A DNA stretch of 64,000 nucleotides, taken from Dryococelus australis (Eukaryota; Arthropoda; Insecta; Phasmatodea; Phasmatidae). The position numbers and the translations under genes were made by a program. Every line of letters begins with the position of its first letter. The stretch's first letter is position 1. The stretch is from contig CM056994.1 in the NCBI GenBank assembly GCA_029891345.1, positions 225,424,991 to 225,488,990 of the forward strand, given 5' to 3'. A model generated the notes under the pieces. It searched no databases, was not told the DNA's origin, and was given only the letters and a program-made list of their open reading frames with translations. Of the stretch, positions 1-11,800 are shown in pieces.

Positions 1-1943
1 AAAGGTAATTATTTAAAATAAAAGAAGCATAACCTTAATTGCTCCTCGGCCAGAGCTAATGAGCTAGACATAATTACCTGTAAAGTTTCTGCCCTGGTCT
101 CTCGACATCTCCTATACCCACACACCTCGCATGCTGCACACTACGCCACCATCGTCTATCAAATACATCTTATTTACAAAAAACTAAACTAACCACGTAA
201 CCTACTGAAAGGCATGGCCGGGGCCATTCTTCCTGTGAAGCAAGGAAGAACGTCTCGACCATGCATCACACCAAAGCTTTAACCTGTACTTATAATGGTC
301 ACGTAAACTCTGCCCCCTCTAGACCACACACAAGTGCTGCTGCCTGTGTCCGCTCCCAACGGCAGCTCGTTCTCAAGCTCACGCTGTCAGTGCATGACCT
401 CGTCAACTACATCCGAAAACACCACCTGCCTTGCCTGACGTCATGGCCTTAGCTGACGTCATGGCTGGCCAATCAGAGCCAGCCACCGCTGCAATCGATA
501 ACTCAACAGCTCAAATACAAATGCCTCTTTCACCTTACAAGTCTAGCGACAAAGTGCAGTGTTCATCAAAATATCCTGGCTTTACCAAGGAAAGTGTCGG
601 CGAAGCTTATAGCTAGAGCCCTGTGTTTGGAATGAGCAGAAGTAAACAATTCTTCTGAACTGCTGAAGGGGGAACAATAACTATCACCTGGGCTGAGAAA
701 AATACGGCCAGCTGCCGTTGCTTTAGAAGATGTCTGCTGATCCATGTGGTGACGAATCTCTTTCAGATTAAAAGTAGACCTCAGTTCCTAAAGAACCTCT
801 GCAGTCGAAAAATAAAAAACTTTTTTTTCTAAAAGTTAAAAAAAAAAATGGTAGTGTAACTGATTCCTATTTCAATTCCACCATAACTTATTCAGCCTAC
901 CCGGAAAATAAAATGAAACAAATAAAATCTGTAAATTAAGAATAGCTGTTCAAACAAAAAAACTATTGAAAATTATGGAATGAATTCTAAAAGAGACACT
1001 TATCAGTTAACTTTCAACTACAACCTCAACATCTAGTTTAAGGCCAAAAAGTCAAACCTCAACACAAAACGACTTTCGAAACTGACTTCCCAAAACCAAA
1101 ATTTGAAATAAAAATCATTAAATGATTTCTCACATTACGTATTAAAGAAAGAAAAAAAATTAATACTTGCCTTTTAACAAACAAAAAGAACAAGTAATAA
1201 GGAGGACTTATTCCAACGAAAACAGCTTAAATCTGTAACCTAACCTCCAATGAAGGAAACTCCAAATGAAAACACTAAAGAAAAAATTCAATCAACGGTT
1301 GACGTATTGCATCCTAACAAATAAACAAAGGGATGGGAAACATTCTGCTGTTATAAAATCTAGAGCATCCTAACAATAAAAGGAGAAAGGGCAATAAAAA
1401 AATTCCACCACAGTCATCGCGCTTAACAAAAAAACTTAAATTAAATTGAAATCACGAAAAAAATATTTCAACCCCAAAAATACATGTCGTAACCATATAC
1501 TGGTTGGATAGAAAAGTATTGCTAATGGAATGATCTGCCATTGTAAACATTATACAGAAGAGTGGCGTTATAGGGAGATGTCATGGTTCCAGGTTCGATC
1601 CTTGCTATCAGTGTATCCTCGCTGTTTTCGAATTAGACCGATTTTGATCCCCAGTAGGGTCCACTACTTAAAAATAGCTTTTAAATTGTGTTCGAACCAC
1701 CATAACGTTAAAATATCCTGTTATATGAAAACTGATTTCACGGATATGAGCGGTAAATCTTACAGTGCCTTGTAAGTATAGCCGCTCAGCCTGCAATCAG
1801 TTGCTCAGCATACACAGCATTGTCCCGCAATCAGTTGCCCGGCTACGCAGCATTTTTGCTATCGCTTATTCGGCCGTGGAAACACTGCCCTGCAAGCGAT
1901 AACTTGTCCGTCACAGCTCCGCATGACCGCTTCAAACCAAATA
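1..1943. other. AT-rich non-coding stretch, probably vav upstream intron or intergenic
   Basis: No coding region can be supported: the only open frames are short and lack family resemblance. Around 780-1480 the sequence is strongly A-rich with short poly-A and poly-T runs. Near 1592 there is a RNA polymerase III B-box-like string (GGTTCGATCC, one base short of consensus), which might mark a decayed tRNA-derived SINE. No splice-site-bounded vav CH-domain exon was recognised here. Confidence 0.5.
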
Positions 1944-2876
1944 CCCGTATTTACTGGCATAATTCTCGCATTTATTTTACACGATTTTAGTGCAAAAATT
2001 AGGGGGTGTGAGTTATGTATGGAATTGCCAAGACACGTGCATGTAAACATTAAAATGGTGTCTACTGTAAGTAATCCCTCACCAACCGCAGTGGATACAT
2101 TTGTTAAAAATACAGCACGTTTTTTATTGATAATACGTATGAAGATACTTATTCAAAATTAAATCACTAGTTTGCTGGGGCTAGCAGCGAAAACATTGCT
2201 GTGTGCACGTAGCTGGGCAAGCGCCTAGATTTTCTGTAGCGTGGCCGGGCGGGCGGCTTGTCGCTGTCACTCGCCCCTAGATCCTCAGGCGGGGTAGCTG
2301 TGGTACGCTACAAGATTATTCTGGTGGGCGGCAGCCGGTTGCCTCCCACCACTGCCATCGTTACATGTCCGGTTCACTGCGTAACAGCGGCCTGGTATTG
2401 GGAAAAAATTATATGCATGTTAAGCTCAGAAACAATGAATTTTCAGCCTGCTTCTCTATTGCTGTGTTCCTCTCTGCATACGCAATTACCTGAAGTTTAA
2501 ATGCAGCAGTTTGACTGGTATATATACCCATTATGCATTCGTATTAAACGAAAATTAATATAAATGTAAAATATTCCCTTCGCATTAAAAAAAAAACCAC
2601 CTGCATACAAGTAAACTCCGTGACTGATTTTGTTTACATGTTTGCAGCGCAGGCACGGCAGCCAGAAACCGATGACGGGTCCAGTGACCTGGAAGTGTAA
2701 GCGACCTGACACTGTCGAACAAAGCGTGCACTGCGTGTGCCCATTAGAATTACATACCTCGTTGACAGAAACATACTGCGTGAAATATGAAAGAAAATTT
2801 TTTTTCCCCTTATTCGGCACCATAAAATTTGGGTGCGTGAATTGTGCCAGTGTGAGAATTTTGCCAGTAAATACGG
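1944..2876. mobile_element. Non-autonomous DNA transposon with CCGTATTTACTGGC inverted termini
   Basis: The left end reads CCCGTATTTACTGGCATAAT. The right end, reverse-complemented, reads CCGTATTTACTGGCAAAATT. The termini are therefore inverted repeats of roughly 25 bp, and both are flanked by TA, consistent with a TA target-site duplication. The 933-bp body has no transposase; the open frames inside are short and unrecognised. The segment at about 2119-2415 is homologous to the interior of the two pogo-like elements at 7229 and 60623, which have different termini. A TA target and GTATTTAC-type ends would suit a Tc1/mariner-pogo relative, but the family is not proven. Confidence 0.65.
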
Positions 2877-4017
2877 TAGTCACTGGAAAATAATACGTTT
2901 TCAACTAACAAAACCTGCATGGTGCAAGAGCTACTCAAAACTAGCAAAAATCAAGAAAACTTTATCAAAAAGGATTAAAATGATGTTCGTTACAGCACAG
3001 CGATAAAATGTAGCAGTTGTTGTATCCCTATCTTTAATTGGTATGCCACAGTATGGAAAAAATCGGCAAAATCTGTTAATATGTAGCTGTATTCGATTCC
3101 AGCTGTCGCTTGGACTGTTACGTTTAAATGAAATTTGTTTTTATTTAACAATAATGTTCGACCCACATATGCCAATTTGTTTGAAACCAAACACAGTTGA
3201 CAGCACAATGACCGTGAAGGACTGCAGAAAAGCAGAACTGGCTCATGAAAACGGTTCAAGGTAGAAAGGGTGGGATTCTATTAACAGTAATGTGCTTGGT
3301 TTGAAAGAGAGGAGGGTTAGGTGGCAAGACGAAAGAGTGTGACACATGAGAGCGGCACAAGGTGCTTAGGGAAACGAGGCGGGGCGAGGGAGTGGCGTTA
3401 CGGCAGACAGATAACAAAAGCGCGTTTCACATGGTCACGAGTTCCGCTGCAAGCCTGCTTCATACAATCTTGCAGTACATCTTTCAGCTCGTAAAATTGC
3501 AATTTTTCATGGGATATTTTTGCGATGTTTTGACTGTTCCTCACAAAGACTGTGATATAACCGCATTCTCGCAGTTGCAGTGCTCGCTGCAACGGGATTC
3601 TACTGTAATTTGGTTTGTGACAGTGATGACAAAAAGATGAAGATATTGATGAAATTGTTCTTTTGAAAAAGTGAATTTGATAACATTTGTTTACAAATTT
3701 GATTTTAGGGATAATTTTTGTGTATCGGGTGTGCAGATTGCTGGAAGCATACTTTTCTTTACTGGAATTTCTCCCTAATCCATAATTGCATCTCTGATTT
3801 ATTTTACAATATCAATTTTCACTCATTGCACTACCAAATACATATATTGTATTGGTGGTTCATAAGGCCATGCACTCGTGCTCTACCAATAACCAGAATT
3901 CCAAAAATCTTCCAAAATATTTTATTTAACAATTTAAAAAATATTATTGATTAAAAATTTATGATATTTTTCTTTAACAATGCAATAATACTTGATGAGA
4001 GGTCAGTTTTGTTAATA
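2877..4017. other. Non-coding stretch without recognised features
   Basis: Open frames at 2990-3259 (minus) and 3362-3640 (plus) are under 100 codons and overlap each other on opposite strands. They show no motifs and look like chance frames in locally GC-richer DNA (3240-3640). Nothing else was identified. Confidence 0.4.
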
Positions 4018-4890
4018 GAGATAATTATTTGCAGAAATCTCGTCCTTGTATGTATCTGCTCCGTGTATGCTGCTTAGGTTCTGCTTGTAGGTAGGAAGAT
4101 CAGCTGTGCTGTGTGCTCTCTTTGCGCAGCCAGAAAATGTTCAACGTTAAACTTGTATGCTTTGAAAACTATCCACTTAAATAATTTAAAAATTTAACTG
4201 GAAAATCAACGTTTTATAATAATGACGCAGTCAGGAAAATGTTATTATTTAAAACATTTTTAACATAAAAAACTATTTTATGTCTATGGTCTGTGTATTA
4301 TTTTTCAGTATGTGTACAGAAAAACAAATAGTGAGAAGCACATTTGGTTTTTAGAGATATATAAGTGGTATACACAACTGAAATAAAGATATCAGTTTTT
4401 TATAATAATGGTCCAATTGTAAATTTTTATTATTGAAAACATTTTTAACATAAAACAATTGTATGTCTATGGTCTGTTAATTGATTTTCAGGATGTGAAC
4501 AGGAAAAAAATAAAAATTAACTATTGGATTTGTTTGATTTCAGAGATATATGAGTGGTATACACAAATTAAATTAAGTTTATTTTCTCACTCCTTTTAAA
4601 TTATTGCCACTTGTGACGGTATGTTGAAATTCGAAAATATTTCAGTCGTACAGACCACTGGCTTCTACTAACTTTCAAATGTCATTGTCTTCTCTTATTT
4701 ACTAACTGCATACAGTTAAAATAACTTTGCTAAGTATTAGTTAACAAATATTTACTCTGTAGCACACACTAATATTAAACACAAGAATTGCAAATAAGAC
4801 AGTCAATTTTGGTATGGCAATTTCAAAAATTTACTCTGCTTTCAAATTAAATTTTTCTCACCCACTCAGATTCACTAATCACAATGTGCA
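4018..4890 (+). repeat. Dispersed repeat, copy 1 (second copy at 55016)
   Basis: This segment aligns by eye in the same orientation with 55016-55810. Shared landmarks, in order, are AGAGATAATTATTT, GAAAACTATCCACT followed by CAAATAATTT-like sequence, a GAA..TTCGAAAATATT block, AGTTAAAATAA..TTGCTAA and TTAGTTAACAGATGTTTACT-like sequence, ending near CTCACCCA. Its family is unknown and no terminal inverted repeats or coding capacity were found. It differs from copy 2 by an internal tandem duplication at 4214-4583. Confidence 0.65.
4214..4583. repeat. 185-bp tandem duplication inside the dispersed repeat
   Basis: Two diverged units start at TTATAATAATG (4214 and 4399). They share AAACATTTTTAACATAAAA, TATGTCTATGGTCTGT and AGAGATATATRAGTGGTATACACAA in the same order, giving a 185-bp period. 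Copy 2 of the dispersed repeat (55016) seems to have only one equivalent unit. Confidence 0.75.
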
Positions 4891-7228
4891 TGCATTTAGA
4901 TCATTGGAATTAGAGAAACTTAAACCACTGATCTTTTGAGTAAGTGAAGAGATTTGGGCGGCTTTTGACATCAAGGTCTTGAGAGCTGATTCTAATCTTT
5001 TTTTAAAAATTGGTTAAGTTTGCATTAATATTTTTACATATATCCATGCCTATAAGTGATTTACATTCCATCCTTTCTGTTATATTAACTAAAAAACATT
5101 TCTCAATTTTGTCATAAAAATCAACAAACCTACAGTTATTTATACAGATATTACACAGACTTGGGTTGAGAAATCGTAGGCCAAACTTTTAGTTATGTTA
5201 TAGAATGAAATAAATGTCTCTAAATTAGTCAAACTCGTTTTTAATATTTTTCAGTACAGTGCTCTAGTTTCATGTTTTTGAGATTCAAGACTGTTGCACT
5301 TTGTAAAAACATTTACTGAAATGCAGCTGGTATTAAGTATTTAACCATTAGGTCTATCAGTAGAATTAGGTCTATCAGTAGGCTTTTTCAAAATACATAC
5401 ACAAATATCATATACAACACAATAGCATAATTTAGGCCTAATAATGGTCTGCAGACTAATTATTTTTTTGTTCATTACTGATAGGTTACAAAATATTGAA
5501 TAGCAATTGTTAATGATACAAAAAATCATTTTTTTCTATAATTGTTAGCACTGTTATTTTTGCGCTTCGGTGTGAATGTAAATTAATTTATTTACATTGA
5601 ATATCAAAAAATTAACCTCAATTATTCTCAATGCTCATATTTTTTTGGAAGAAAATAGTTTAAGTGCATTAGTTTTAATTAAAATAAATAAGTAGAGCTT
5701 GTCACATGCAGTGAAAACAACCCAAAACATTTTTTTTTTTAAAGAGCTTGCAAATAAATTCTTAGCTTTGTATGGAATAATTATTAACACCTTTTAACAT
5801 AGATCCTGAAATCATTTCCTTACATGAAAAAATGGTGCATGTAATTCATTATAAAATGCAAGTTATTTTTTAAATGTTTAACTTTACTGTCCAAACCAGC
5901 CAAATTTCATGTACAGTTTAGCAGCTGAGATTCTGTGCATTTTTGTCCGGAATTTTAGTTGAAACAAACCATAACTTTCATTGCCTAAATGGCAAAGTGA
6001 GCCATTTTCTTGGAAACAGAAGGATATAAAGTAAAAGTAACTAACCATATTTTGAAAATGTGAAGTTGTAAAGTTGCAAGCAATTAATATTCTAGAATTG
6101 TTGTTATTAATGTTTGTGTGTGTATGCAGGAATTGGATGATTTAAAATATGTAACATGAGTTCTGATAATTTTAATTTCCATAGCATCTTGATGTGTTAG
6201 ACAAGCTTTGAATCTGGCAACAGAGTACTAAAATTGCTCTTATCAATGCTGATGTATGCATAATGTTACATATATTTTTCTCAGTTTGCATTGTTGCCCT
6301 GTTTGCTATATGTTGGTGTTTTGCTTGGTTCAGTCGGTTTATAGCACAAAACTTGTTTACCTGGTTTTCAAAAAATAATAAGAGAGGATTTCTATGTCGG
6401 AATCTGACCAGGTTTATTGTTGAAGGTCTAGCACAGCTTACATTCACATCAGCAAAACACGACACATCTTCCTTCTCGTTAAAACTTACAGGTTCACAGT
6501 GTCACAGTAGCAGTTAGCAAAAGTTCAAATACAAAGCTCGACTCGTGAGTAAAATTAAGAAGGCAAGGGGGAGGAAAAAGAAACCTTCCCTTGATGCCTA
6601 TCGGCCTCCCACACTGACACAACATGACAGAGCTCTTCAAATGTGGTTACATTACTTCATTACCAAAAAACACTCCATGACACGAAGTCGCTTGCCCGAT
6701 GGTGGTTCATTTAATGTGTTAGATGTTCTCTCCTCAAAAGTGTACAATATACTGCGGATGAACCCAGGGCTAGTTTCGCTCAGCTTGCTACGTGCAGCTA
6801 CCCCCACTCCTCTGTAACAAATCTAAAATTAGCATTTGGCTGGGGCTTGCGACCTCCTATTGGTTGAACATTACATCACTGCAAGGGCTTCAAAACAAGA
6901 ACTGCTGATGGTATGGGAAAAGTGAAAACAATGTAATATCTAAAGTTGCGTCACCTTGCTCTGGAGGCTGAGAATTCGAAAGTGCCACGTAATACATATA
7001 ACAACTGAAATACAGCCCTGTATTAAAACTGTTAAAGCATGTACTTTTACTTGTGGCATGAAAGGAAAAATTTAGACGATTACACTCACTGACCAATGAA
7101 ACTGGTGATTTAACTAAAAGTGAAATGATAAAACAATTATAAAAGTGATTAAAATGTATATAAACTGCAATGCTACAAGTTTTTCATGGACTAGTCAGTT
7201 ATTAATGACACTGGTTGTTAACTTAATA
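4891..7228. other. AT-rich non-coding stretch
   Basis: No gene is supported. An 18-bp perfect-but-one tandem duplication (ATTAGGTCTATCAGTAGA) lies at 5347-5382. A frame at 6545-6817 starts with GTG and has a basic RGRKKK stretch, but it matches no family I recognise and has no splice or promoter context, so it is not called as a gene. An opposite-strand pair of frames around 6172-6517 is treated as chance. Confidence 0.45.
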
Positions 7229-8708
7229 CAGTAGAACCTCTCCATTAGGACCCATCACGGTTCCCGAGAATAGGGTCGTATATTACGACCCTATTCTCGT
7301 CGTAATAAAAAATTTGGAAAATTTTGGGCCTATTTTGACCCACCCCTAACCCCTGTGCCTCCAAACTTGCCATTTTTTGCACAAAGTTCATGTTCAGTCA
7401 TCTCTAGCGCATAAAGAACCACTTTCAAAATTAAATATAAGTATATTTCAATAGCTGAACGTCTCTTGATTAATTTGATACCCAACAAAAGCATATTGGA
7501 CCACCCCTTGTCAGGGGGGCAGCGAATACATTGCCGGCTGCTGCATGTACGTAGCTGGGAGAGCGCCCAGATCCTCTGCAGCGTAGCTGGGCATGGGCGT
7601 GGCGGTTTGCTGCTGAAGCTCAGCCCTAGATCCTCAGGCTAGGCATCTGTCTGTCAGTCGCTACAAGATTACTGTGGCGGGCGGTGGCCGCCCGCGTGCC
7701 ACCACTGCCGTTGTTACAGGGCCGGTTCACTTTGTAACAGCGGCCCGCCGTTGGGAAAACATGCTGATAGATGCAATTCACGTCACTGTATTGAATTTAT
7801 ACGAAATGTAGGCGGCATGTTGGCCTCTGCACTGGCACAGTGAGGCCCGGAAATGTTTACGGGAATATAAATATTTAGTGCGGTCTACTTGAAATATTAA
7901 CCATCCCAAATTTTTCATCAAAAACTTTTGACGTTGCCTATACGTGCACACTGCCTCACTCGCCATGATATGGTACCAGTAACATACAAACACATTTTAT
8001 TTGCACACACTTATCTTTATTCACTTTACACATAAAATTGACTTCACAAGAAAAAAAAATTGCTCACCATAAAAAATTTGCATATTATGTGGGCATGGAC
8101 ACACATAAACTTATAAATAATTATTAAAAAAAGGGCATTGTATTAAATTAGAATTTGTAATACATTCACTGATTAAGAAACTAGTCTGTGTAATGTGCCA
8201 CTGCTTTTACAGCAAAAGAGGAAGGATAATGGAAGCGAAAAAAGACAGGGAGGGCAAGGGAGAGGTGGCGGCATGTGACTAGGACAAAGAATCCGTACTG
8301 ACCTGGCCTGCAACTCTCTCTCCCCTCCTCATCATGCTTCTATGGACAATACACCAGTGTCCCCTTCTGGCATTAAGTAATTTATTGCTTTATGCTGCTT
8401 GGGACAACAATTGTCAAAGTCTATGATGGTAGCTTGAGAAATACGCGACCACTAACATCAGTAAGGGCTAGTTTTCCATAGACTGAAAACAGTGGATAAT
8501 AGAAACTAGTACCGCGGTTGGAGAAAAGGTCTACAAAAACAAATCCGCGTATAACTGAAACAGAGAATCAAGATACCGCGTTTGGCGAGGGATTACTGTA
8601 TCTATTTTTAGATGTGCCTCAAATTTTCGACTCTTTTGACCCAAACTTTTCATGGTTCCTCGGATTGGGTCGTAATAGAGAGGTGGTCGTAATAGAGGGG
8701 TTTTACTG
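7229..8708. mobile_element. Pogo/Tigger-like non-autonomous DNA transposon, copy 1
   Basis: The element begins CAGTAGAACCTC after TA (7227-7228) and ends in AGGGGTTTTACTG before TA (8709-8710). This gives terminal inverted repeats related to CAGTA(G/A)AACC and a TA target-site duplication, as in Tc1/mariner-pogo elements. Subterminal GGGTCGTAATAGAG-type motifs recur at both ends. The 1480-bp body aligns along most of its length with 60623-62141. No transposase frame survives; the frame at 7778-7993 (minus) has no transposase motifs. A perfect hairpin lies at 7265-7299. Confidence 0.8.
7265..7299. repeat. Perfect 16-bp-arm hairpin in the pogo-like left end
   Basis: CGAGAATAGGGTCGTA at 7265-7280 is followed by a TAT loop and its exact reverse complement at 7284-7299. 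The homologous site in the second copy (60678-60699) holds a 22-base G tract instead of the inverted arm. Confidence 0.9.
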
Positions 8709-9039
8709 TAGTTAACTTACCAGATTTTTAAAATCTTATATCAACTTTATAAATTACGAATTATTACATGATATGGGAAAAAATGTGTTGGCTGGTATTC
8801 TTTGTTGCGGAAGAATAACTAAGAATAATTTATATTTCATGAAAAGTAACCAGTTATAAGTTCAGACATTCAATAGAAAAGTATATTTTTTGTAAGTAAA
8901 GTTATCTGATATACCATATAGTTAATGAGATGAATTTGGGGCTGATGAGTGTGGTTTTTCTAAGATGGCAGTTATATGTGCAAAGATATTTCACAAAATG
9001 TATGTTGATGGATACATTGTGGCCCAAGAAATCTTATAT

Positions 9040-9777
9040 TGTCGGAGGTTGGAGGTTGGGGGATGAAGACTTTGTTACGTGGTCACTGCTTTGCATTCTG
9101 TGAAAGCGAGTGGAAGTGAAGGACAGCAGTTATATGATAGAAACGGCAGCAAGTAAATTGATTATTTTGAATGATAGAAAGCGAGCCAACATGAAAATCC
9201 TTTTTGCGGCATGCGTTACTGAGCCTGGTTGTATTGAGTTTCTGCGTCTATCTGAGAAGTTTTCTAGTTGTTTACTGCCCTAACTCTGTCTGTATGACTC
9301 TGAGTATGTCAAACTTTCCAGATCAAGTCCAGCAGAGTATAAATAGAATGACGGGCCTCCAGGCCAGGAGTTGATGAATGAGTGGCCGAGTTTCGAGTGA
9401 TAGACGACAAACAGCAAGAGAAGTGACCAGTGGAAGGGAAATCTGTGACTGCGAGTATCAAGCAGTGAAGAGTGCAGCTGGTAGACGGGACTATTGGACT
9501 AGATGCATGAGTGAAAGACATTACAAATGATGGCAACAGATATACTGAACATGTGTTAATGATTAGTATGAGTTAATTGACTGTTAATTAGAGTTGAAAT
9601 AGATATTAAATATTTTGCTCACTGTTAAATACAGAGAATAATAGTGGAGACAGATAATATAATGATGTGAATAATAGCTGTGTGAATAAATTAGAAATAA
9701 AATTTTGTTCTTTTATTTTTTATTAAGACCTCCATCCCTCACAAAGTCATATATGCCCCTCAGGCATCCATGCAACA
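9040..9777 (+). mobile_element. Putative 5' LTR of a Ty3/gypsy retrotransposon
   Basis: The interval starts TGTCGG and ends GCAACA, the TGT...ACA form of many LTRs, and is 738 bp long. It contains a TATA box (9338-9346), AATAAA signals (9685 and 9696) and a GT-rich or T-rich tract after them. One base after the end comes TGGTGTCAAATGGGATGG, in the position and with the TGG start expected of a tRNA primer-binding site. Degenerate gag-like and pol sequence follow on the same strand (9892-11800). No matching 3' LTR was found in the window, so the boundaries rest on these signals, not on an LTR pair. Confidence 0.6.
9338..9346 (+). promoter_or_regulatory. TATA box of the putative LTR
   Basis: TATAAATAG lies about 300 bp into the putative LTR and about 350 bp before its poly-A signals, a normal U3/R arrangement for a retrotransposon promoter. 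Confidence 0.5.
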
Positions 9778-9796
9778 CTGGTGTCAAATGGGATGG
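9778..9796 (+). other. Putative primer-binding site
   Basis: TGGTGTCAAATGGGATGG starts at 9779, just after the TGT...ACA repeat end. TGG at its start would pair with a tRNA CCA tail. The tRNA was not identified. Confidence 0.45.
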
Positions 9797-9891
9797 CTGC
9801 TGTTAATTCATTAATTGTAGTAGTTGTACGCTTCAAAATTAAGATTGTTTAGTGTTATGTAGAACCATCACTGTTAGTGTTAACTAGAAAA

Positions 9892-10330
9892 ATGTCTGCG
9901 GAACTGGAACCACTGCAAACATTAATTGAGGGGCTAGGTAACCAGATGGTTAGTGTGAGCGCAAGTGTAAATAGCTTGAAAGAAGATGCAAATGTCGAAG
10001 TTAGTTCCGTAGTAGTAATGTAAACAAGAATGTAAATACCCAGATAATTAATGTAAGTGATTTAGTAGATAAGAAAATTGACACTGTTAATGATAATGTA
10101 GATAGGAAAATTTACTCAGTTAGCAAGAATGTAGAAAGAAAATTGACTCTGTTAATAAGAATGTAGACAGGAAAATAGAAGGGATTAGCAAGTTAGTAAT
10201 TATGAAAATTGACACTGTAAATAAAAGAAAGGACAGTGTAAATGAAAGAATTGACAGTGTCAAGAATAAAATGAAACAGGAAATAAGTATGGTGAGAAGG
10301 AATGGCAGGAGATTATGCAGCAGAATTGTA
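9892..10330 (+). pseudogene. Degenerate gag-like coiled-coil coding region of the Ty3-like element
   Basis: An ATG at 9892 opens a frame reading MSAELEPLQTLIEGLGNQMV, followed by V-S-A-S-V-N-S-L heptad-like sequence. Downstream a motif of the type VNxNVDRKIDSV recurs several times in shifting frames up to about 10300. This looks like an amphipathic coiled coil preceding a Ty3-type polyprotein. It lies between the putative primer-binding site and recognisable pol sequence, as gag does. The frame is broken by stops and shifts from about 10020. No nucleocapsid zinc knuckle was seen. Confidence 0.5.
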
Positions 10331-10668
10331 CTATCACAACATCATCAGCCAAGAAAAGTGAGGAAGCAGTACTAGTAGCAACCAACATAGCAACCTCGGA
10401 GAATAGTTAGCAGCTCTGCAGCATTGGTGTCGCGCAGCCAGGAGTGTGGAAGGGCTCTCATTTAAACTCACCCACAAGGAGGCTTGCAATATTGTTACAG
10501 TCTGCTTCTTCATCGATGCCATCGCCGACGCAGAAGTACGATAAGCATTACGTCTGGCTGCACCCCATGACATGCAGAGTAGAACAAATAGAATGTTGTT
10601 TGCCAGAAGTACTGGGGGAAATTCTTGAAAGAACGAAAGAAATTCTTAACTGGCAATAGGAGAAGGCT

Positions 10669-11800
10669 GTCCCTGAACTACTGCAGAGAAATAGGGATGC
10701 CTTCTCGTGTGGACTAAATGACCTTGGAAGGACTTATGTGACCTGTCACCACATAGATACAGGAGATGCCAGGCCCATGAAGCAGCCACCAAGACGACTG
10801 CCACTAGCTTCGCACGAGGCACTTGAAGGAATTCTGTAGGAGATGAAGTAGTTTGATGTAATAGCACCATCAGTTAGTCCATGGTCATCAATGATTGTAC
10901 TAGTTAAGAGGAAAGAATGCTCGCTGAGGTTTTATGTATATTATTGCCAGCTTAATAATGTGACAAAGAAATAATTTTATCTGCTTCCAAGGATAGATGA
11001 CACATTAAACAGCTTAACAGGTTCACAATGGTTTTCTTCTTTGGACATGACAAGTGGGTACTAACAGTGCGAGGTGGCGCCAGAGGTCCAAGGGGAAGAA
11101 ACCTTGCAATTCAAAGGTATGCCTTTTATGCAATGTAATTCTCCTTCTACCTTCGAACGCCTGATGGAAAAAATCTGCCTTTAAATATCTGTCAAGTTTA
11201 TGTAGATGACATTATTGTGTCAGGAAGGACATTTGAAGAGCATCTATCTCGCTTAGACTCTGTATTCCAGAAAGTGGCCGCAGCCTACTTGAAACTGGTT
11301 CCTTAGAAGTGACACCTGTTTGAAAAGAAATTAAATTTCTTGGAACATGTAATGTCGACTCTTGGAATCGAAACAGACTGTGAGAAGATGAAAGCAATAA
11401 CATATTGGTAAATGCCACCTGACAAAACTAAAGTGCGGAGCTTTCTGGGATTGTGTGCTTATTACAGTTGATTTGTACCTGGGTTAGCCACAATTGCCAG
11501 CCCACTACATGAACTGAACCAAGGCAAAAAGGAGATCTCATTAGACCATTGAGTGTGATAATGCTTTCAATAAACTGAAGAAAAAAATTGTATCTCCACA
11601 AGTCCTGGGTTTCCAGAAAAGTGAAGGTGTATTTATCTTGGACACTGATGCTAGCAATGTAGTCATTGGAACTTTGTTTTCGCATGTTCAAGATGGGAAG
11701 GAAATACCACTAGAATACTTCAGTATGTATTGCATAAACCTGAGACCACCTCAGCCAATCAGAAGGAAGAGAGACTGCAATTGGCCATAGAGTCCAGTCA
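10669..11800 (+). pseudogene. Ty3/gypsy pol remnant: reverse transcriptase and start of RNase H
   Basis: Translation shows the pre-RT segment HHIDTGDARPMKQPPRRLPL, then LPRIDDTLNSLTGSQWFSSLDM (motif A with its Asp), the FKGMPF...TFERLM region, and the YVDD catalytic box at 11199-11210. Next come HLFEKKLNFLEHV and an RSFLGLCAYYS stretch, then the RNase H start LDTDASNVVIGTLFS near 11637. This order is diagnostic of Ty3/gypsy reverse transcriptase. Several in-frame stops (for example near 10839, 10848 and 10971) and frame changes make it inactive. The element stops inside RNase H, with no integrase visible before 11820, so it is truncated at the 3' side. Confidence 0.9.

Noticed and set aside
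1592-1602. B-box-like GGTTCGATCC as a tRNA gene or SINE
   Set aside because: One base short of consensus, with only a weak A box about 30 bp upstream and no cloverleaf.
6545-6817. 90-codon frame with a basic RGRKKK start
   Set aside because: No ATG start, no recognised family, no splice or promoter context. A chance or decayed frame is more likely.
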